Source of the DNA: Pseudanabaena sp. BC1403
GTDB lineage: Bacteria; Cyanobacteriota; Cyanobacteriia; Pseudanabaenales; Pseudanabaenaceae
Assembly (NCBI RefSeq): GCF_002914585.1
Contig: NZ_PDDM01000001.1
Coordinates: forward strand, 62,001 to 126,000
DNA length: 64,000 nucleotides
Direction: 5' to 3'
Part shown: in pieces, positions 52,364 through 61,850 of the stretch
Position numbering within the stretch: position 1 is the first letter of the stretch
Layout of the letters: each line of letters begins with the position of its first letter
Notes under the pieces: generated by a model
What the model was told of the DNA's origin: nothing
What the model saw: only the letters and a program-made list of their open reading frames with translations
Databases searched by the model: none
Program-made: the position numbers and the translations under genes

Positions 52364-55300
52364 TTAGGTCTGAGATTCGATCGCACCTTCGGCATCATTA
52401 GCGATCGCCTTTAGGCGATCCAACATATCCGCAGTCACGTCTTGCCACATCCCACGCTGATTCGCTTCTAGTAAGCGTTCCGACATATCTCGCAACGCCC
52501 AAGGATTGCTAGATTTGATGAAATTCTGGACTTCAGGATTAAAGATATAGGCTTCCGAAACTCCCTCATACATAAAGTCCGAAACGCAGTTAGTCGTAGC
52601 ATCATAAGCAAACAGATAATCGAGCGTTGCCGACATCTCAAAAGCTCCTTTATAACCGTGACGCATCGCTCCTGCGATCCATTTGGGATTGACGACACGC
52701 GATCGATAAACCCGCGCAATCTCTTCACTCAATTTACGAACCTTGGGCTGTGCCATCCGTGAATTATCGCCAAAGTATACTTCTGGCGCATTGCCAGATA
52801 TCGAGGCGATTGCTGCGGTCATCCCACCCTGAAACTGATAATAATCATCGGAATCGAGAATGTCATGCTCGCGATTGTCCTGATTTTGCAGCACGATTTG
52901 CATATTGCCGAGCCGTTGATTAAAGGCTTCAGGAGCAGATTTACCCTCAGACTTGCTAGTGTAGGCATAGGCGCTCCAATTAATATAGGCACGGGCTAGA
53001 TCCTGCTCGCTCTCCCAGTTTTGCGACTCGATCAAACCCTGCAAACCAGCACCATAAGCACTCGGCTTCGAGCCAAATACCCGATAACGCGATCGCTCTT
53101 CTGCTTGTTCTATGGTCAGCCCTTCAGATTGCCAGCGAGTAGATTCTTCTTGAACTTTTGCCGCAAGCGGATTTTGATCGGCAGGTTCGTCAAGATTCGC
53201 CACTGCATTCACCGCACTATCAAATAAATCGATGAGATTGGGAAATGCATCTCGAAAGAATCCCGAAATTCGCAAGGTCACATCCACACGGGGACGACCC
53301 AGAATCGACAATGGCAAGATCTCAAAATCAATCACGCGCCGCGATACGCCATCCCAAACAGGTTGCACGCCAAGCAAAGCCAGAGCTTCAGCAAGATCAT
53401 CGCCACCCGTTCGCATTGTCGAAGTTCCCCAAATCGATAGCCCCAAGGTTTGCGGATATTCGCCATGTTCTTGAGTATAGGTTTCGATCAGCACATCCGC
53501 AGCCTTGCGCCCAATATCCCAAGCCGTTTCTGTCGGCACTGCACGAATATCCACCGAATAGAAATTGCGTCCAGTGGGCAGTACCTCGGGTCTGCCTCTA
53601 GTTGGTGCTCCTGATGCGCCACTTGGAATATATTCACCATTGAGTCCACGCAGGAGATTCGTGATTTCTTGATTGGTTTTGTAGAGAGATGGCAAAAGGC
53701 GATCGCGAATCCATATTAGTTCTGTCGCAATTTCGCCCCCCTTTGCAAGGGGGGTAGGGGGGATCTCTTCAATAATCTGTGCCACCAAATCCGCCGCATA
53801 TTCCTCTATAACTTCAACCGCATCACCAATAATTCTACAATTCGCTAAGCGTGGATGAGAACTTGCTGGAAGTAAATCACCTAAATCCGCAGTCAATGGA
53901 TCGAAATCTAAACCCCAATCTTGCGCGATCGCTCTAGTCAAACCCATCCGATTAGCTGTAGGATTGCGGGCGATCGCAACGACTAAATCCCTTAACTGCC
54001 GACCTTCTGGACATTGCCCGAAGATATGCAACCCATCTCGAATTTGAGCTTCCTTAATTTCGCAGAGATAACCATCGGCAGTGGTGAGAATTGTATTCAG
54101 CGAATCCTCTAAACGGTCTAGGGAAATCCCCAAATCTTGATGGAGATGTTCCTGCTTGATGGTTTCTATAAGGCGATCGCGAATCATCCCCAAACGCGAA
54201 GGATCGAGAGTTTCCGCTTCGTAATATTCATCAATTAAGCCTTCTAATTGCTGCAAACCACCATATAGCTCAGCGCGAGTCATCGGCGGCGTAAGATGAT
54301 CGAGAATTACCGCTTGCGATCGCCTTTTGGCTTGAGAGCCTTCCCCAGGGTCGTTAACGATAAAGGGATAAAAATGCGGCATCGCACCAAAGGCGGCTTC
54401 AGGATAGCAATTTTCCGACAGAGCTACGCTCTTTCCTGGGAGCCATTCAAGGTTGCCATGCTTGCCGATATGGGCGATCGCATGGGCGTTAAACTTGTTG
54501 CGCACCCAATGATAGAAAGCCATATAGTCATGGGTCGGCTCTAAATCTGGCGCATGGTAATTGAGTGTAGGATCGAGGTCATAGCCACGAGATGGTTGAA
54601 TCCCGACAAAAATATTGCCAAATTGGATACCAGCGATCTCAAATTCTTTTGCTTGTCTCGGCTCACTCCATCTTGACTTAATTCCATTTTGGACAAGCTC
54701 TGGCAAATTCTGGAAATAGTTTTGATAATCTTCTAAGGATAGCGATTGATAGACCTGACGCACCCCAAAGGATTCACGATCGTTGGTTACACCTGTCGTT
54801 AATAACTTCATCAGTTCATCGCTAGTTTCAGGGATTTCCCCAACGCTATAGCCCGAACTTCGCAAAGCTTTGAGAATCTCCAAACAACTCGCTGGCGTAT
54901 CTAAACCCACACCATTCGCTAATCTGCCATCACGATTGGGATAGTTAGCGAGAATCAACGCAATCTTGCGATCGCCCACATTGGTATGCTTTAGCTGTAA
55001 CCATTTCGCCGCCAGATCAGCCACAAAATTAATTCGCGATCGCACGGGTTCATAGGTCAGCACTTCCGTTTGTAAGGCAAGATTTTGCCCCTGCATCGCT
55101 TTAAAAGAAACTGCCCTAGTGATAATCCTGCCATCGACTTCAGGCAAAACCACATTCATCGCCATATCGCGAGGATTTAATCCCTGCGTACCATTCGCCC
55201 AAGTTTTCTTCAGCCCACCACTAAAAATCACCTGAAACACAGGCACATTCAAAGCTTCCCATAGATCGACTTGCGGCGTATCCGTTTTTAAACTCGCTAA

Positions 55301-56182
55301 AGAGAAGCTAGTCGTATTCATAATTACATCAACTTTTTGACCAGATTCAGGCAAGCAATAGCGAATTAATTCCGCTTGCACATCGGGTTCCTTTAAGGAT
55401 GAAACATAAATTGGTAAAGGCGTGAGATTCCTTGCATGTAAAGCTTCACATAAAGCGGCGATCGCTGATGTATTTCCCGATAAATAATGAGCACGATAAA
55501 AAAGAATCGCCACTAGTCCGAGATCCCCCTCAATCCCCCTTAAAAAGGAGGAAGCATTTTCTTCTCCCCCCTTTCTCAAGGGGGGCTGGGGGGGATCAAC
55601 TTCTAAAACGGAGACAGAAGATTGAGGAGCTGTAAATTCATATATGCCAATGCGCGGCACTGGCTGCGGTATTTGGTATTCTATCGCAATTGCTAAAAAT
55701 TCCTTGGCAATAAACTTCAATAAATTCTGATAATTACTAACTCCTGCTTCGATGAAATATTGCCAAGCCTGATTCACCAAAGTTAGAGTTGTTGTGGAAT
55801 GGCTAGTTAAATTCGGGTCAGGATGCTCATCTCCTGGCAACACTATCAAGACTGCACCAGTATTTGCCACAGTTTCCTTAACCACCTCTAATCCATAGCT
55901 CCAGTAAGATTGTCCTCCAATCAATCTAACAATAATTACTTTGGCACTTCCTAAAATCTCTTCTGCATAGGTATCGATCGCTATTTGTTGCTGCAATTGC
56001 AATACATTCACCACCCGAATCTGCGGAAAATCTTCAGGTAATTGAGCAGTAGCCGCCGCAAGGGTCTGGATATCCGTATCGGCAGCCGTGATAATGACAA
56101 TCGGCGCAGGTTGCTGATCGACAAAAACAACGCTGTCGGTGGACTGGTTCCAGCCGCCTGAAATAGTAGCGATACGATGCAT
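52364..56182 (-). CDS. cobN: cobaltochelatase subunit CobN (magnesium-chelatase H-like)
   Basis: The 1272-residue protein is the large substrate-binding subunit of the ATP-dependent cobalt chelatase of B12 synthesis. Family landmarks include LFYRAHYLSGNTSAIAALCE, FQVIFSGGLKKTWANGTQGL, LILANYPNRDGRLANGVGLD, AIAHIGKHGNLEWLPGKSVA, GLSIWGTSTMRTGGDDLAEA and RVDVTLRISGFFRDAFPNLI. Two proline/glycine-rich insertions (VDPPQPPLRKGGEENASSFL near residue 200 and EEIPPTPLAKGGEIATE near 810) are encoded by copies of a dispersed repeat and are not expected in the core fold. The frame is intact. Confidence 0.95.
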   Translation of the reverse strand: MHRIATISGGWNQSTDSVVFVDQQPAPIVIITAADTDIQTLAAATAQLPEDFPQIRVVNVLQLQQQIAIDTYAEEILGSAKVIIVRLIGGQSYWSYGLEVVKETVANTGAVLIVLPGDEHPDPNLTSHSTTTLTLVNQAWQYFIEAGVSNYQNLLKFIAKEFLAIAIEYQIPQPVPRIGIYEFTAPQSSVSVLEVDPPQPPLRKGGEENASSFLRGIEGDLGLVAILFYRAHYLSGNTSAIAALCEALHARNLTPLPIYVSSLKEPDVQAELIRYCLPESGQKVDVIMNTTSFSLASLKTDTPQVDLWEALNVPVFQVIFSGGLKKTWANGTQGLNPRDMAMNVVLPEVDGRIITRAVSFKAMQGQNLALQTEVLTYEPVRSRINFVADLAAKWLQLKHTNVGDRKIALILANYPNRDGRLANGVGLDTPASCLEILKALRSSGYSVGEIPETSDELMKLLTTGVTNDRESFGVRQVYQSLSLEDYQNYFQNLPELVQNGIKSRWSEPRQAKEFEIAGIQFGNIFVGIQPSRGYDLDPTLNYHAPDLEPTHDYMAFYHWVRNKFNAHAIAHIGKHGNLEWLPGKSVALSENCYPEAAFGAMPHFYPFIVNDPGEGSQAKRRSQAVILDHLTPPMTRAELYGGLQQLEGLIDEYYEAETLDPSRLGMIRDRLIETIKQEHLHQDLGISLDRLEDSLNTILTTADGYLCEIKEAQIRDGLHIFGQCPEGRQLRDLVVAIARNPTANRMGLTRAIAQDWGLDFDPLTADLGDLLPASSHPRLANCRIIGDAVEVIEEYAADLVAQIIEEIPPTPLAKGGEIATELIWIRDRLLPSLYKTNQEITNLLRGLNGEYIPSGASGAPTRGRPEVLPTGRNFYSVDIRAVPTETAWDIGRKAADVLIETYTQEHGEYPQTLGLSIWGTSTMRTGGDDLAEALALLGVQPVWDGVSRRVIDFEILPLSILGRPRVDVTLRISGFFRDAFPNLIDLFDSAVNAVANLDEPADQNPLAAKVQEESTRWQSEGLTIEQAEERSRYRVFGSKPSAYGAGLQGLIESQNWESEQDLARAYINWSAYAYTSKSEGKSAPEAFNQRLGNMQIVLQNQDNREHDILDSDDYYQFQGGMTAAIASISGNAPEVYFGDNSRMAQPKVRKLSEEIARVYRSRVVNPKWIAGAMRHGYKGAFEMSATLDYLFAYDATTNCVSDFMYEGVSEAYIFNPEVQNFIKSSNPWALRDMSERLLEANQRGMWQDVTADMLDRLKAIANDAEGAIESQT
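53734..53770. repeat. repeat-derived segment inside cobN (short)
   Basis: CGCCCCCCTTTGCAAGGGGG then GTAGGGGGGATCTCTTC matches one half of the C-element core and encodes EIPPTPLAKGGE. Confidence 0.7.
55521..55597. repeat. repeat-derived segment inside cobN (long)
   Basis: AGATCCCCCTCAATCCCCCT, TAAAAAGGAGG, then CTTCTCCCCCCTTTCTCAAG and GGGGGGCTGGGGGGGATC. It is the C-element core without the outer termini, in frame, about 77 bp. Confidence 0.85.
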
Positions 56183-56227
56183 TAGTTATCCAAATAGCAA
56201 TGAGCAGCTATGACATTATATCGCTCT

Positions 56228-56280
56228 AAAACCCAAAAGGGATTTGCGGCGCTTCGCGCCGCAAATCCCTTTTGGGTTTT
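56228..56280 (-). terminator. 25-bp hairpin capped by GCGGCGC-TTC-GCGCCGC
   Basis: Arms AAAACCCAAAAGGGATTTGC plus GGCGC. It overlaps the stop codon of the FAD dehydrogenase gene and lies upstream of cobN. Confidence 0.85.
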
Positions 56281-57886
56281 ATGTCTTAGCAGCTATGCTC
56301 AAAGCCACAGCCTCAGCGACTTTAATGCCATCAATTCCCGCCGAGAGGATACCTCCTGCATAGCCAGCGCCTTCACCCGTAGGAAAAAGTCCTTCCACAT
56401 TTAAACTTTGATATTTCTCATTGCGTTTAATCCTGATTGGCGAAGATGTGCGCGTTTCTACACCCGTGAGCATCGCATCATCCATCGCAAATCCTTTGAT
56501 TTGTTTGTTAAAGGCAGGTAAAGCCTCTCGAATGGCAGCGATCGCATATTCTGGCAAACTCTCACTCAAATCCCCCAAATGGACATTGGGAGCATAGGAA
56601 GGATGTACTTTGCCTAGCTCTTGAGAAGGGCGATCGGCAAGAAAATCACCAACGAGTTGAGCTGGAGCCGCATAGGTTCCACCACCAAGCTCAAAAGCGC
56701 GAGATTCTAAACGGCGCTGTAGATCAATTCCTGCTAGAGGATGTTCTGGATAATCTTCGGGAGTAATCCCAACGACAATGCCACTATTGGCATTGCGTTC
56801 ATTTCGTGAATATTGACTCATGCCATTAGTCACCACCCTTCCGACTTCTGAAGTTGCTGCTACAACTAGCCCCCCTGGACACATGCAGAAGCTATAAACA
56901 GAACGTCCATTTTTACAATGATGCACCAATTTATAATCAGCAGCACCTAAAATCTTATGACCTGCATAATCACCAAATCTTGCGCGATCGATCAAATCTT
57001 GAGGATGTTCAATTCTAAATCCAATCGAGAAAGGTTTGGCTTCAATATATACGCCGCGATCATAAAGCATTTGGAAGGTGTCACGGGCACTATGTCCGAT
57101 CGCTAGAACGATCTGATTGCTGGCGATATATTCTCCATTCGCTAGGATAACTCCCTTCGCTTTACCATCTTGAATGTCAATATCTTCCACCCGACTTTGA
57201 AAGCGAATTTCTCCGCCGAGAGCTTGGATCTGGGAACGAAAACTTTGAACTATACCGACGAGCTTAAGTGTGCCAATATGCGGTTTATTAATGTAAAGAA
57301 TTTCAGGAGAAGCACCAGCATTCACAAATTCATGCAGGACTTTGCGCCCATAATGATGCGGATCTTTGACTTGACTATAGAGTTTGCCATCGGAGAAAGT
57401 ACCCGCGCCACCTTCACCAAATTGAGCATTAGATTCGGGATTAAATTCGGCTCTTCCTTTCCAGAAATTAAATGTGTCAGCCGTGCGATCGCGTACTGCC
57501 TTACCTCGTTCCAAAATAATTGGACGAAATCCCATTTGTGCCAACATCAACCCCGCAAACATACCTGCTGGTCCCATACCGATCACGATCGGGCGAGTAG
57601 TTAGTGTGCTGGGAGCCTTGGCTACATAGTGATAACTGGTGTCAGGCGTAGGTATGACATGGGGATCTTTAGCGAAGCGATCGCTTAATTGCTTCGCTAA
57701 AGGTGTTTCGATATCGACGATGTAAACTAAATAGATATCTGTCTTTCTTCTTGCATCATAACTACGCTTAAAAATAGAATAACTTGTTAATTCTTCTGAT
57801 TTGATTTGCAACTTTTTGAGAATTGCAGATTTAATCGCATCTTCAGGATGATCGAGAGGAAGTTTTATTTCAGTTAGCCGTAACAT
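56279..57886 (-). CDS. NAD(P)/FAD-dependent oxidoreductase (uncharacterised FAD dehydrogenase)
   Basis: The 535-residue protein has a ~100-residue N-terminal domain with a K-x-x-R-type basic face (LTSYSIFKRSYDARRKTDIY), then an FAD-binding fold (PIVIGMGPAGMFAGLMLAQM, GFRPIILERGKAVRDRTADT) and GGAGTFSDGKLYSQVKDP. A central IVLAIGHSARDTFQML and C-terminal LFPTGEGAGYAGGILSAGID complete it. It belongs to a widespread family of unknown substrate related to HI0933-type flavoproteins. It is transcribed in the same direction as cobN. Confidence 0.85.
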   Translation of the reverse strand: MLRLTEIKLPLDHPEDAIKSAILKKLQIKSEELTSYSIFKRSYDARRKTDIYLVYIVDIETPLAKQLSDRFAKDPHVIPTPDTSYHYVAKAPSTLTTRPIVIGMGPAGMFAGLMLAQMGFRPIILERGKAVRDRTADTFNFWKGRAEFNPESNAQFGEGGAGTFSDGKLYSQVKDPHHYGRKVLHEFVNAGASPEILYINKPHIGTLKLVGIVQSFRSQIQALGGEIRFQSRVEDIDIQDGKAKGVILANGEYIASNQIVLAIGHSARDTFQMLYDRGVYIEAKPFSIGFRIEHPQDLIDRARFGDYAGHKILGAADYKLVHHCKNGRSVYSFCMCPGGLVVAATSEVGRVVTNGMSQYSRNERNANSGIVVGITPEDYPEHPLAGIDLQRRLESRAFELGGGTYAAPAQLVGDFLADRPSQELGKVHPSYAPNVHLGDLSESLPEYAIAAIREALPAFNKQIKGFAMDDAMLTGVETRTSSPIRIKRNEKYQSLNVEGLFPTGEGAGYAGGILSAGIDGIKVAEAVALSIAAKT

Positions 57887-58009
57887 AGTCAGTGAAGCTC
57901 AAGTTTGATTAATCGCCAAGGCAGCAATCAATTATAGCCGATCTTCATCTACTGTTTTTAGGGCAGAGTTGGAATCTTCAATAGTTCTTCAGTGGTGGCA
58001 ATTCTTTTA

Positions 58010-58151
58010 AGAAGCCATTTAAGAATTACTTTCTGCGGTCAAAAGTCCTAAGAGATCCCCCTCAATCCCCCTTAAAAAGGGGGAAGAATTTAATTCTCCC
58101 CCCTTTTTAAGGGGGGCTGGGGGGGATCTAGACAATTCTTAAATGGTTTTT
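58010..58151. mobile_element. C-type MITE-like element, copy 3
   Basis: 142 bp bounded by AGAAGCCATTTAAGAATT and AATTCTTAAATGGTTTTT, same orientation and interior as copy 2. It ends 20 bp before the ATG of the VOC protein, so the gene's promoter would lie in or beyond the element. Confidence 0.9.
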
Positions 58152-58171
58152 AATATGGTTTACAAATTCAA

Positions 58172-58534
58172 ATGAGTGAAATTCTTCTAAATCTTGTGGT
58201 AATCCGTTCCAGCAACATTGACAAATCAGCTGCATTCTATCGATTAATAGGGCTGTCGTTCGTCAAGCATCAGCATGGCAAAGGTTTAGAACATTTTGCT
58301 AGTGAGATAGGTTGTATCACCTTTGAAATATATCCATTAGTAACTGGCTCAGAATCAACATCCACAATTCGACTGGGATTTCAAGTAACTTCTTTAGAAT
58401 CCATTGTCAGCGAACTTAAAAAGCATGGGGCTTCAATTATTTCAGCACCTGCAAATTCTCCTTGGGGATGGCGTGCGGTAGTTTCAGATCCAGATGGAAA
58501 TAGAGTAGAGTTGACTCAGACCAAAGTTATTTGA
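58172..58534 (+). CDS. VOC-family (glyoxalase/bleomycin-resistance fold) protein
   Basis: The 120-residue single-module protein has the paired beta-alpha-beta units of the VOC fold (LNLVVIRSSNIDKSAAFYRL, IGLSFVKHQH...FASEIGCITFEIYP, then GWRAVVSDPDGNRVELTQTK). The Asp-Pro-x-Gly-Asn ending with metal-ligand glutamate is present. Members bind metals and small electrophiles or antibiotics; the substrate is not known. No ribosome site is visible and a mobile element abuts the start. Confidence 0.88.
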   Translation: MSEILLNLVVIRSSNIDKSAAFYRLIGLSFVKHQHGKGLEHFASEIGCITFEIYPLVTGSESTSTIRLGFQVTSLESIVSELKKHGASIISAPANSPWGWRAVVSDPDGNRVELTQTKVI

Positions 58535-58665
58535 TCTGAAATCTTGACGAATGAAAAGTGCTACGAATTAGATGTTTAGATATCTGGTGATCGCCTACTC
58601 GTTGTCGGTTAAACTACTTAAATATTCGATGTAATGAGTTTTATCGTAAGACTCAGTAACTTTTT

Positions 58666-61269
58666 ATGGCTTCAGGCATATCATCATTGCATAAATGGTT
58701 AAAACCAAAACGTCTAGCCATTTTTGAAGCTTGTTTGATAGGGGTAGTGGCAGGATTAGCTGCCGTCATGTTGAAACAGGGAATTGGCTGGATCGGTGGT
58801 TGGCGGCTACAAATTGCTAACGACTTACCAGCGTGGTTTGCATTACCCATAATTGGATTGACTGGCGGATATCTTTCAGGATTTTTAATCGAACAATTTG
58901 CACCTGAGGCTTCAGGTAGTGGCATTCCTCAAGTCAAAGCCGCCCTTGGTTACGTTCCGATCGCACTAAATCTGCGCGTTGCTGTGGTCAAGATTGCCAG
59001 TACGATTTTGGCGCTCGGTTCAGGATTAGCACTCGGTCGTCAGGGGCCAACAGTGCAAATTGGAGCTGCGATCGCAGGACAGGTAAGTCAATGGATTCCC
59101 ACCTCGCCTGAATACCAGCGTCAACTGATCGCCGCAGGAGCCGCCGCAGGACTTGCCGCAGGATTTAACGCACCGATCGCAGGTGTATTATTTGTGATTG
59201 AAGAACTGCTGCATGATGTCTCAAGCTTGACTTTAGGAACTGCGATTCTCGCTTCGTTTATTGGCGGTGTCGTTTCTTTGATGTTGTCAGGTCACAGCCT
59301 TACCTCAGCTATTCCTGTCATTCAATTCTCTGCCCAAGAAATTCCTTTTCTTCTATTGTTAGGTTTGCTAGTTGGCTGGTTTGCAGCATTCTTTAATCAC
59401 AGTGTACTCGCCGTAATCAAATGGAATCGCAATTTTTTTAAAATTGGATTAGCATGGCGGATTGCGATCGCAGGTTGTTTGTCGGGAATTACGATCGCCA
59501 TATTACCCAATGACTTTCGCGACAGTACAGGCTTGCAGCTATTTTTGGCAATGGGACAATCAGACTGGAAAGTTACCGCAGGAACCTTTGCAGTGCGATT
59601 TATCCTCACCCTAATTGCCTGTAGTGCCGAGACTTCTGGAGGATTATTTGTACCTAGCTTGATCTTAGGATCGGCTCTTGGCTCACTGGTGGGGAATTTA
59701 GAACATTCGCTACTGGGTGTGGGAACTCTCGCAACCTATGCGCTTTCGGGAATGGGAGCATTTTTTGGGGCAGTCGCTAAAGTACCAATTACTGCCTTTG
59801 TGATTGTGTTTGAAATCACGCGAGATTTTAATATCATTCTGCCATTGATGATTACTAGCGTAGTTGCCTATCTCTGTACAGAAAAATATGCTCCTGGCTC
59901 ATTGTACTCACATTTATTGGAACAGAAAGGTATTCATCTTGAGGCTGAAACTGTCACCGATGGATTGTGGGATGGACTGAGAGCTATGGATGTGATGCAG
60001 CAGCAGGTAGAAACGCTAAGCAGTGACATGATCATCAATGAGGCGATACAGACATTTGCGCGATCGCGACATCGTGGCTTTCCTGTTGTTACTGATGGGC
60101 ATCTAGTCGGTATTGTCACGCAAATGGATTTAGTCAAGGCTCAAGAGAGCAAGATATCGGACTCTGTTGCGATCCGCCAAATCATGACGAAAAAGCCGAT
60201 TACAGTTAGTCCTGAAGAGAGCCTTTCTCAAGTTCTCTATCTACTTTCCTATTACAAGCTTTCGCGTTTACCAGTGATCGATCGCAACAAGCTGGTCGGT
60301 ATTATCACTCGCAGTGATATTTTACGTGCTCAAGCAAAGCGATTGCGAGGAGTCAGTTCCCAAACATCCAAATCCTCCTATCTTGTTTACCAACAGCGCG
60401 GAACTGCGACGGGCAAGGGGCGTTTATTAATGCCCTTGAATAATCCTCAAACTGCAATGTATTTGATTGAAATCGCCCTTGCGATCGCAGACAAGCAAAA
60501 CTACGAATTAGAATGTCTGCATATTATCTCCATCTCTCCCCATCTCACACCATCAGCAACAGCTGTCGATTTAAATCCTAGTTTAGAACTATTTCAGCAG
60601 GTGGCTAATGCTGCCAAGACTAGAAAAGTTTCTCTCCATTTGCAAGTACGTGTCGCCCATGATGAGGGGCAGGCAATTTTAGAAGTAGCTAGCGATCGCC
60701 AGATTGATTTGTTATTACTTGGCTGGTATGGTAAATCGAAATCTTCTGAACGTATATTTGGAGATACGGTGGATACGGTGGTGAGGCAAGCAAATTGTGA
60801 TGTAATGCTTGTCAAATTTAGCGATCGCTTGCAGAAAGTTAATCCATTTAATCAAGAATTCAAGAAGCCAAGTATTTCCTTTAATCGTTGGTTAATCCCG
60901 ATTGCTGGAGGACCAAATACTGAGAATGCCTTGCTGCTACTACCTGCACTGATGACTCTTTCTCCTTATCCAGAAGTCTGCCTCTGTCAAATTTTTTCTC
61001 CTGTGGATGGAAATTATCAGGCAAGTCAGTTGGAGAAATATGCGGATTATTTATATAAATCGCTTCGCTTTTCTGTTGGCAAGATTCCCATTTGTTCTAA
61101 ATCAATTGCCGATGCAATTCTCGATTTGGCTAATCAGGAAAGAAGTGATGTAATTATGTTAGGTGCAAGTCGTGAGGGCATTGTGCAGCAGATTATGCAT
61201 GGGAATATTCCCGATGCGATCGCCAGAAACAGCAACAGAACCATCATCATTTTTCGCAAAGCTTTATAA
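58666..61269 (+). CDS. ClC-type chloride channel with CBS pair and two Usp-like domains
   Basis: The 867-residue protein has a ClC membrane domain (~residues 1-420; GSGIPQVKAALG, LALGRQGPTVQIGAAIAGQV, GFNAPIAGVLFVIEELLHDV, ETSGGLFVPSLILGSALGSL), a CBS pair (~440-565) and tandem universal-stress-protein-like domains (~585-867) ending GASREGIVQQIMHGN. The gating position, Glu in ClC antiporters (GREGP), is Gln (GRQGP). CBS and Usp domains probably sense nucleotides. It is a single gene ending in a hairpin. Confidence 0.92.
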   Translation: MASGISSLHKWLKPKRLAIFEACLIGVVAGLAAVMLKQGIGWIGGWRLQIANDLPAWFALPIIGLTGGYLSGFLIEQFAPEASGSGIPQVKAALGYVPIALNLRVAVVKIASTILALGSGLALGRQGPTVQIGAAIAGQVSQWIPTSPEYQRQLIAAGAAAGLAAGFNAPIAGVLFVIEELLHDVSSLTLGTAILASFIGGVVSLMLSGHSLTSAIPVIQFSAQEIPFLLLLGLLVGWFAAFFNHSVLAVIKWNRNFFKIGLAWRIAIAGCLSGITIAILPNDFRDSTGLQLFLAMGQSDWKVTAGTFAVRFILTLIACSAETSGGLFVPSLILGSALGSLVGNLEHSLLGVGTLATYALSGMGAFFGAVAKVPITAFVIVFEITRDFNIILPLMITSVVAYLCTEKYAPGSLYSHLLEQKGIHLEAETVTDGLWDGLRAMDVMQQQVETLSSDMIINEAIQTFARSRHRGFPVVTDGHLVGIVTQMDLVKAQESKISDSVAIRQIMTKKPITVSPEESLSQVLYLLSYYKLSRLPVIDRNKLVGIITRSDILRAQAKRLRGVSSQTSKSSYLVYQQRGTATGKGRLLMPLNNPQTAMYLIEIALAIADKQNYELECLHIISISPHLTPSATAVDLNPSLELFQQVANAAKTRKVSLHLQVRVAHDEGQAILEVASDRQIDLLLLGWYGKSKSSERIFGDTVDTVVRQANCDVMLVKFSDRLQKVNPFNQEFKKPSISFNRWLIPIAGGPNTENALLLLPALMTLSPYPEVCLCQIFSPVDGNYQASQLEKYADYLYKSLRFSVGKIPICSKSIADAILDLANQERSDVIMLGASREGIVQQIMHGNIPDAIARNSNRTIIIFRKAL

Positions 61270-61310
61270 ATCAAATTTCAGCACCTTCGGTGCTGAAATT
61301 TGATTTATAA
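61264..61310 (+). terminator. hairpin terminator of the ClC gene
   Basis: TTATAAATCAAATTTCAGCA plus CC, TTC loop, and the complement; the TAA stop is in the left arm. Confidence 0.85.
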
Positions 61311-61316
61311 GGCTTT

Positions 61317-61361
61317 GCAAACCTAAATAGGCGGCGCTTCGCGCCGCCTATTTAGGTTTGC
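61317..61361. repeat. 21-bp hairpin capped by GGCGGCGC-TTC-GCGCCGCC
   Basis: Arms GCAAACCTAAATAGGCGGCG plus C. Directly after the ClC terminator hairpin. Confidence 0.85.
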
Positions 61362-61498
61362 AAAACTAGCATTGCTATATGATCTCTATTGTCAAATCCT
61401 GATTTGTCGGCTATATTACATTTCAGGTTGAATAAACCTTCGGTGTCAAGCCGAACCACACTTGATAATAAACATTTAGATAACAGGAGGTGATGCCC

Positions 61499-61573
61499 AT
61501 GCAATCAGATAGTAGTAACGGTAAACGTGTGGGTCTTCAGGTTTCCGAGCTGTGTGCTGGGGCTGTTCTGTAA
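61499..61573 (+). CDS. possible 24-residue peptide with very strong ribosome site
   Basis: ACAGGAGGTGATGCCC, a near-perfect anti-SD match, precedes ATG. The ORF encodes MQSDSSNGKRVGLQVSELCA then GAVL and stops. About 105 bp of untranslated sequence and a strong terminator at 61678 follow, so the whole looks like a short independent transcript. It could encode a leader peptide or be a small RNA whose anti-SD-like sequence serves another role. Not recognised. Confidence 0.4.
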   Translation: MQSDSSNGKRVGLQVSELCAGAVL

Positions 61574-61677
61574 GGTATTTAGTTAATTATCTCTAGTTCG
61601 CTAGCCTAATTTACTAGTAGACCTGAGATCCTTCCAGCAGTTGACTGTGACCTAAAGATCCTAAAGTATTCCGAAAC

Positions 61678-61708
61678 AAAAAGACCTAGCCAATGGCTAG
61701 GTCTTTTT
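61678..61708 (+). terminator. strong intrinsic terminator
   Basis: AAAAAGACCTAGCC pairs with GGCTAGGTCTTTTT around AAT. No annotated gene precedes it on the plus strand except the 24-residue ORF. Confidence 0.9.
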
Positions 61709-61726
61709 GCTTTGTATATAGCAGTC

Positions 61727-61843
61727 GCCCTGCACTCAAGTGCGGGCTAAAAGCTCAAACCCGTTTCAACGGGTTAGGTTGAAATCATCCTTTAGTCCAC
61801 TTCAGTGGACTTGAGCTTTTAGCCAAGAACTTGAGTTCTTGGA
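61727..61843. repeat. D-type palindromic element
   Basis: GCCCTGCACTCAAGTGCGGG CTAAAAGCTCAAA, inner AACCCGTTTCAACGGGTT hairpin, TCCACTTCAGTGGACTTGAG CTTTTAGCC. It matches the element at 43715 at the left end; the right end differs (AAGAACTTGAGTTCTT). Confidence 0.75.
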
Positions 61844-61850
61844 TTAATAT

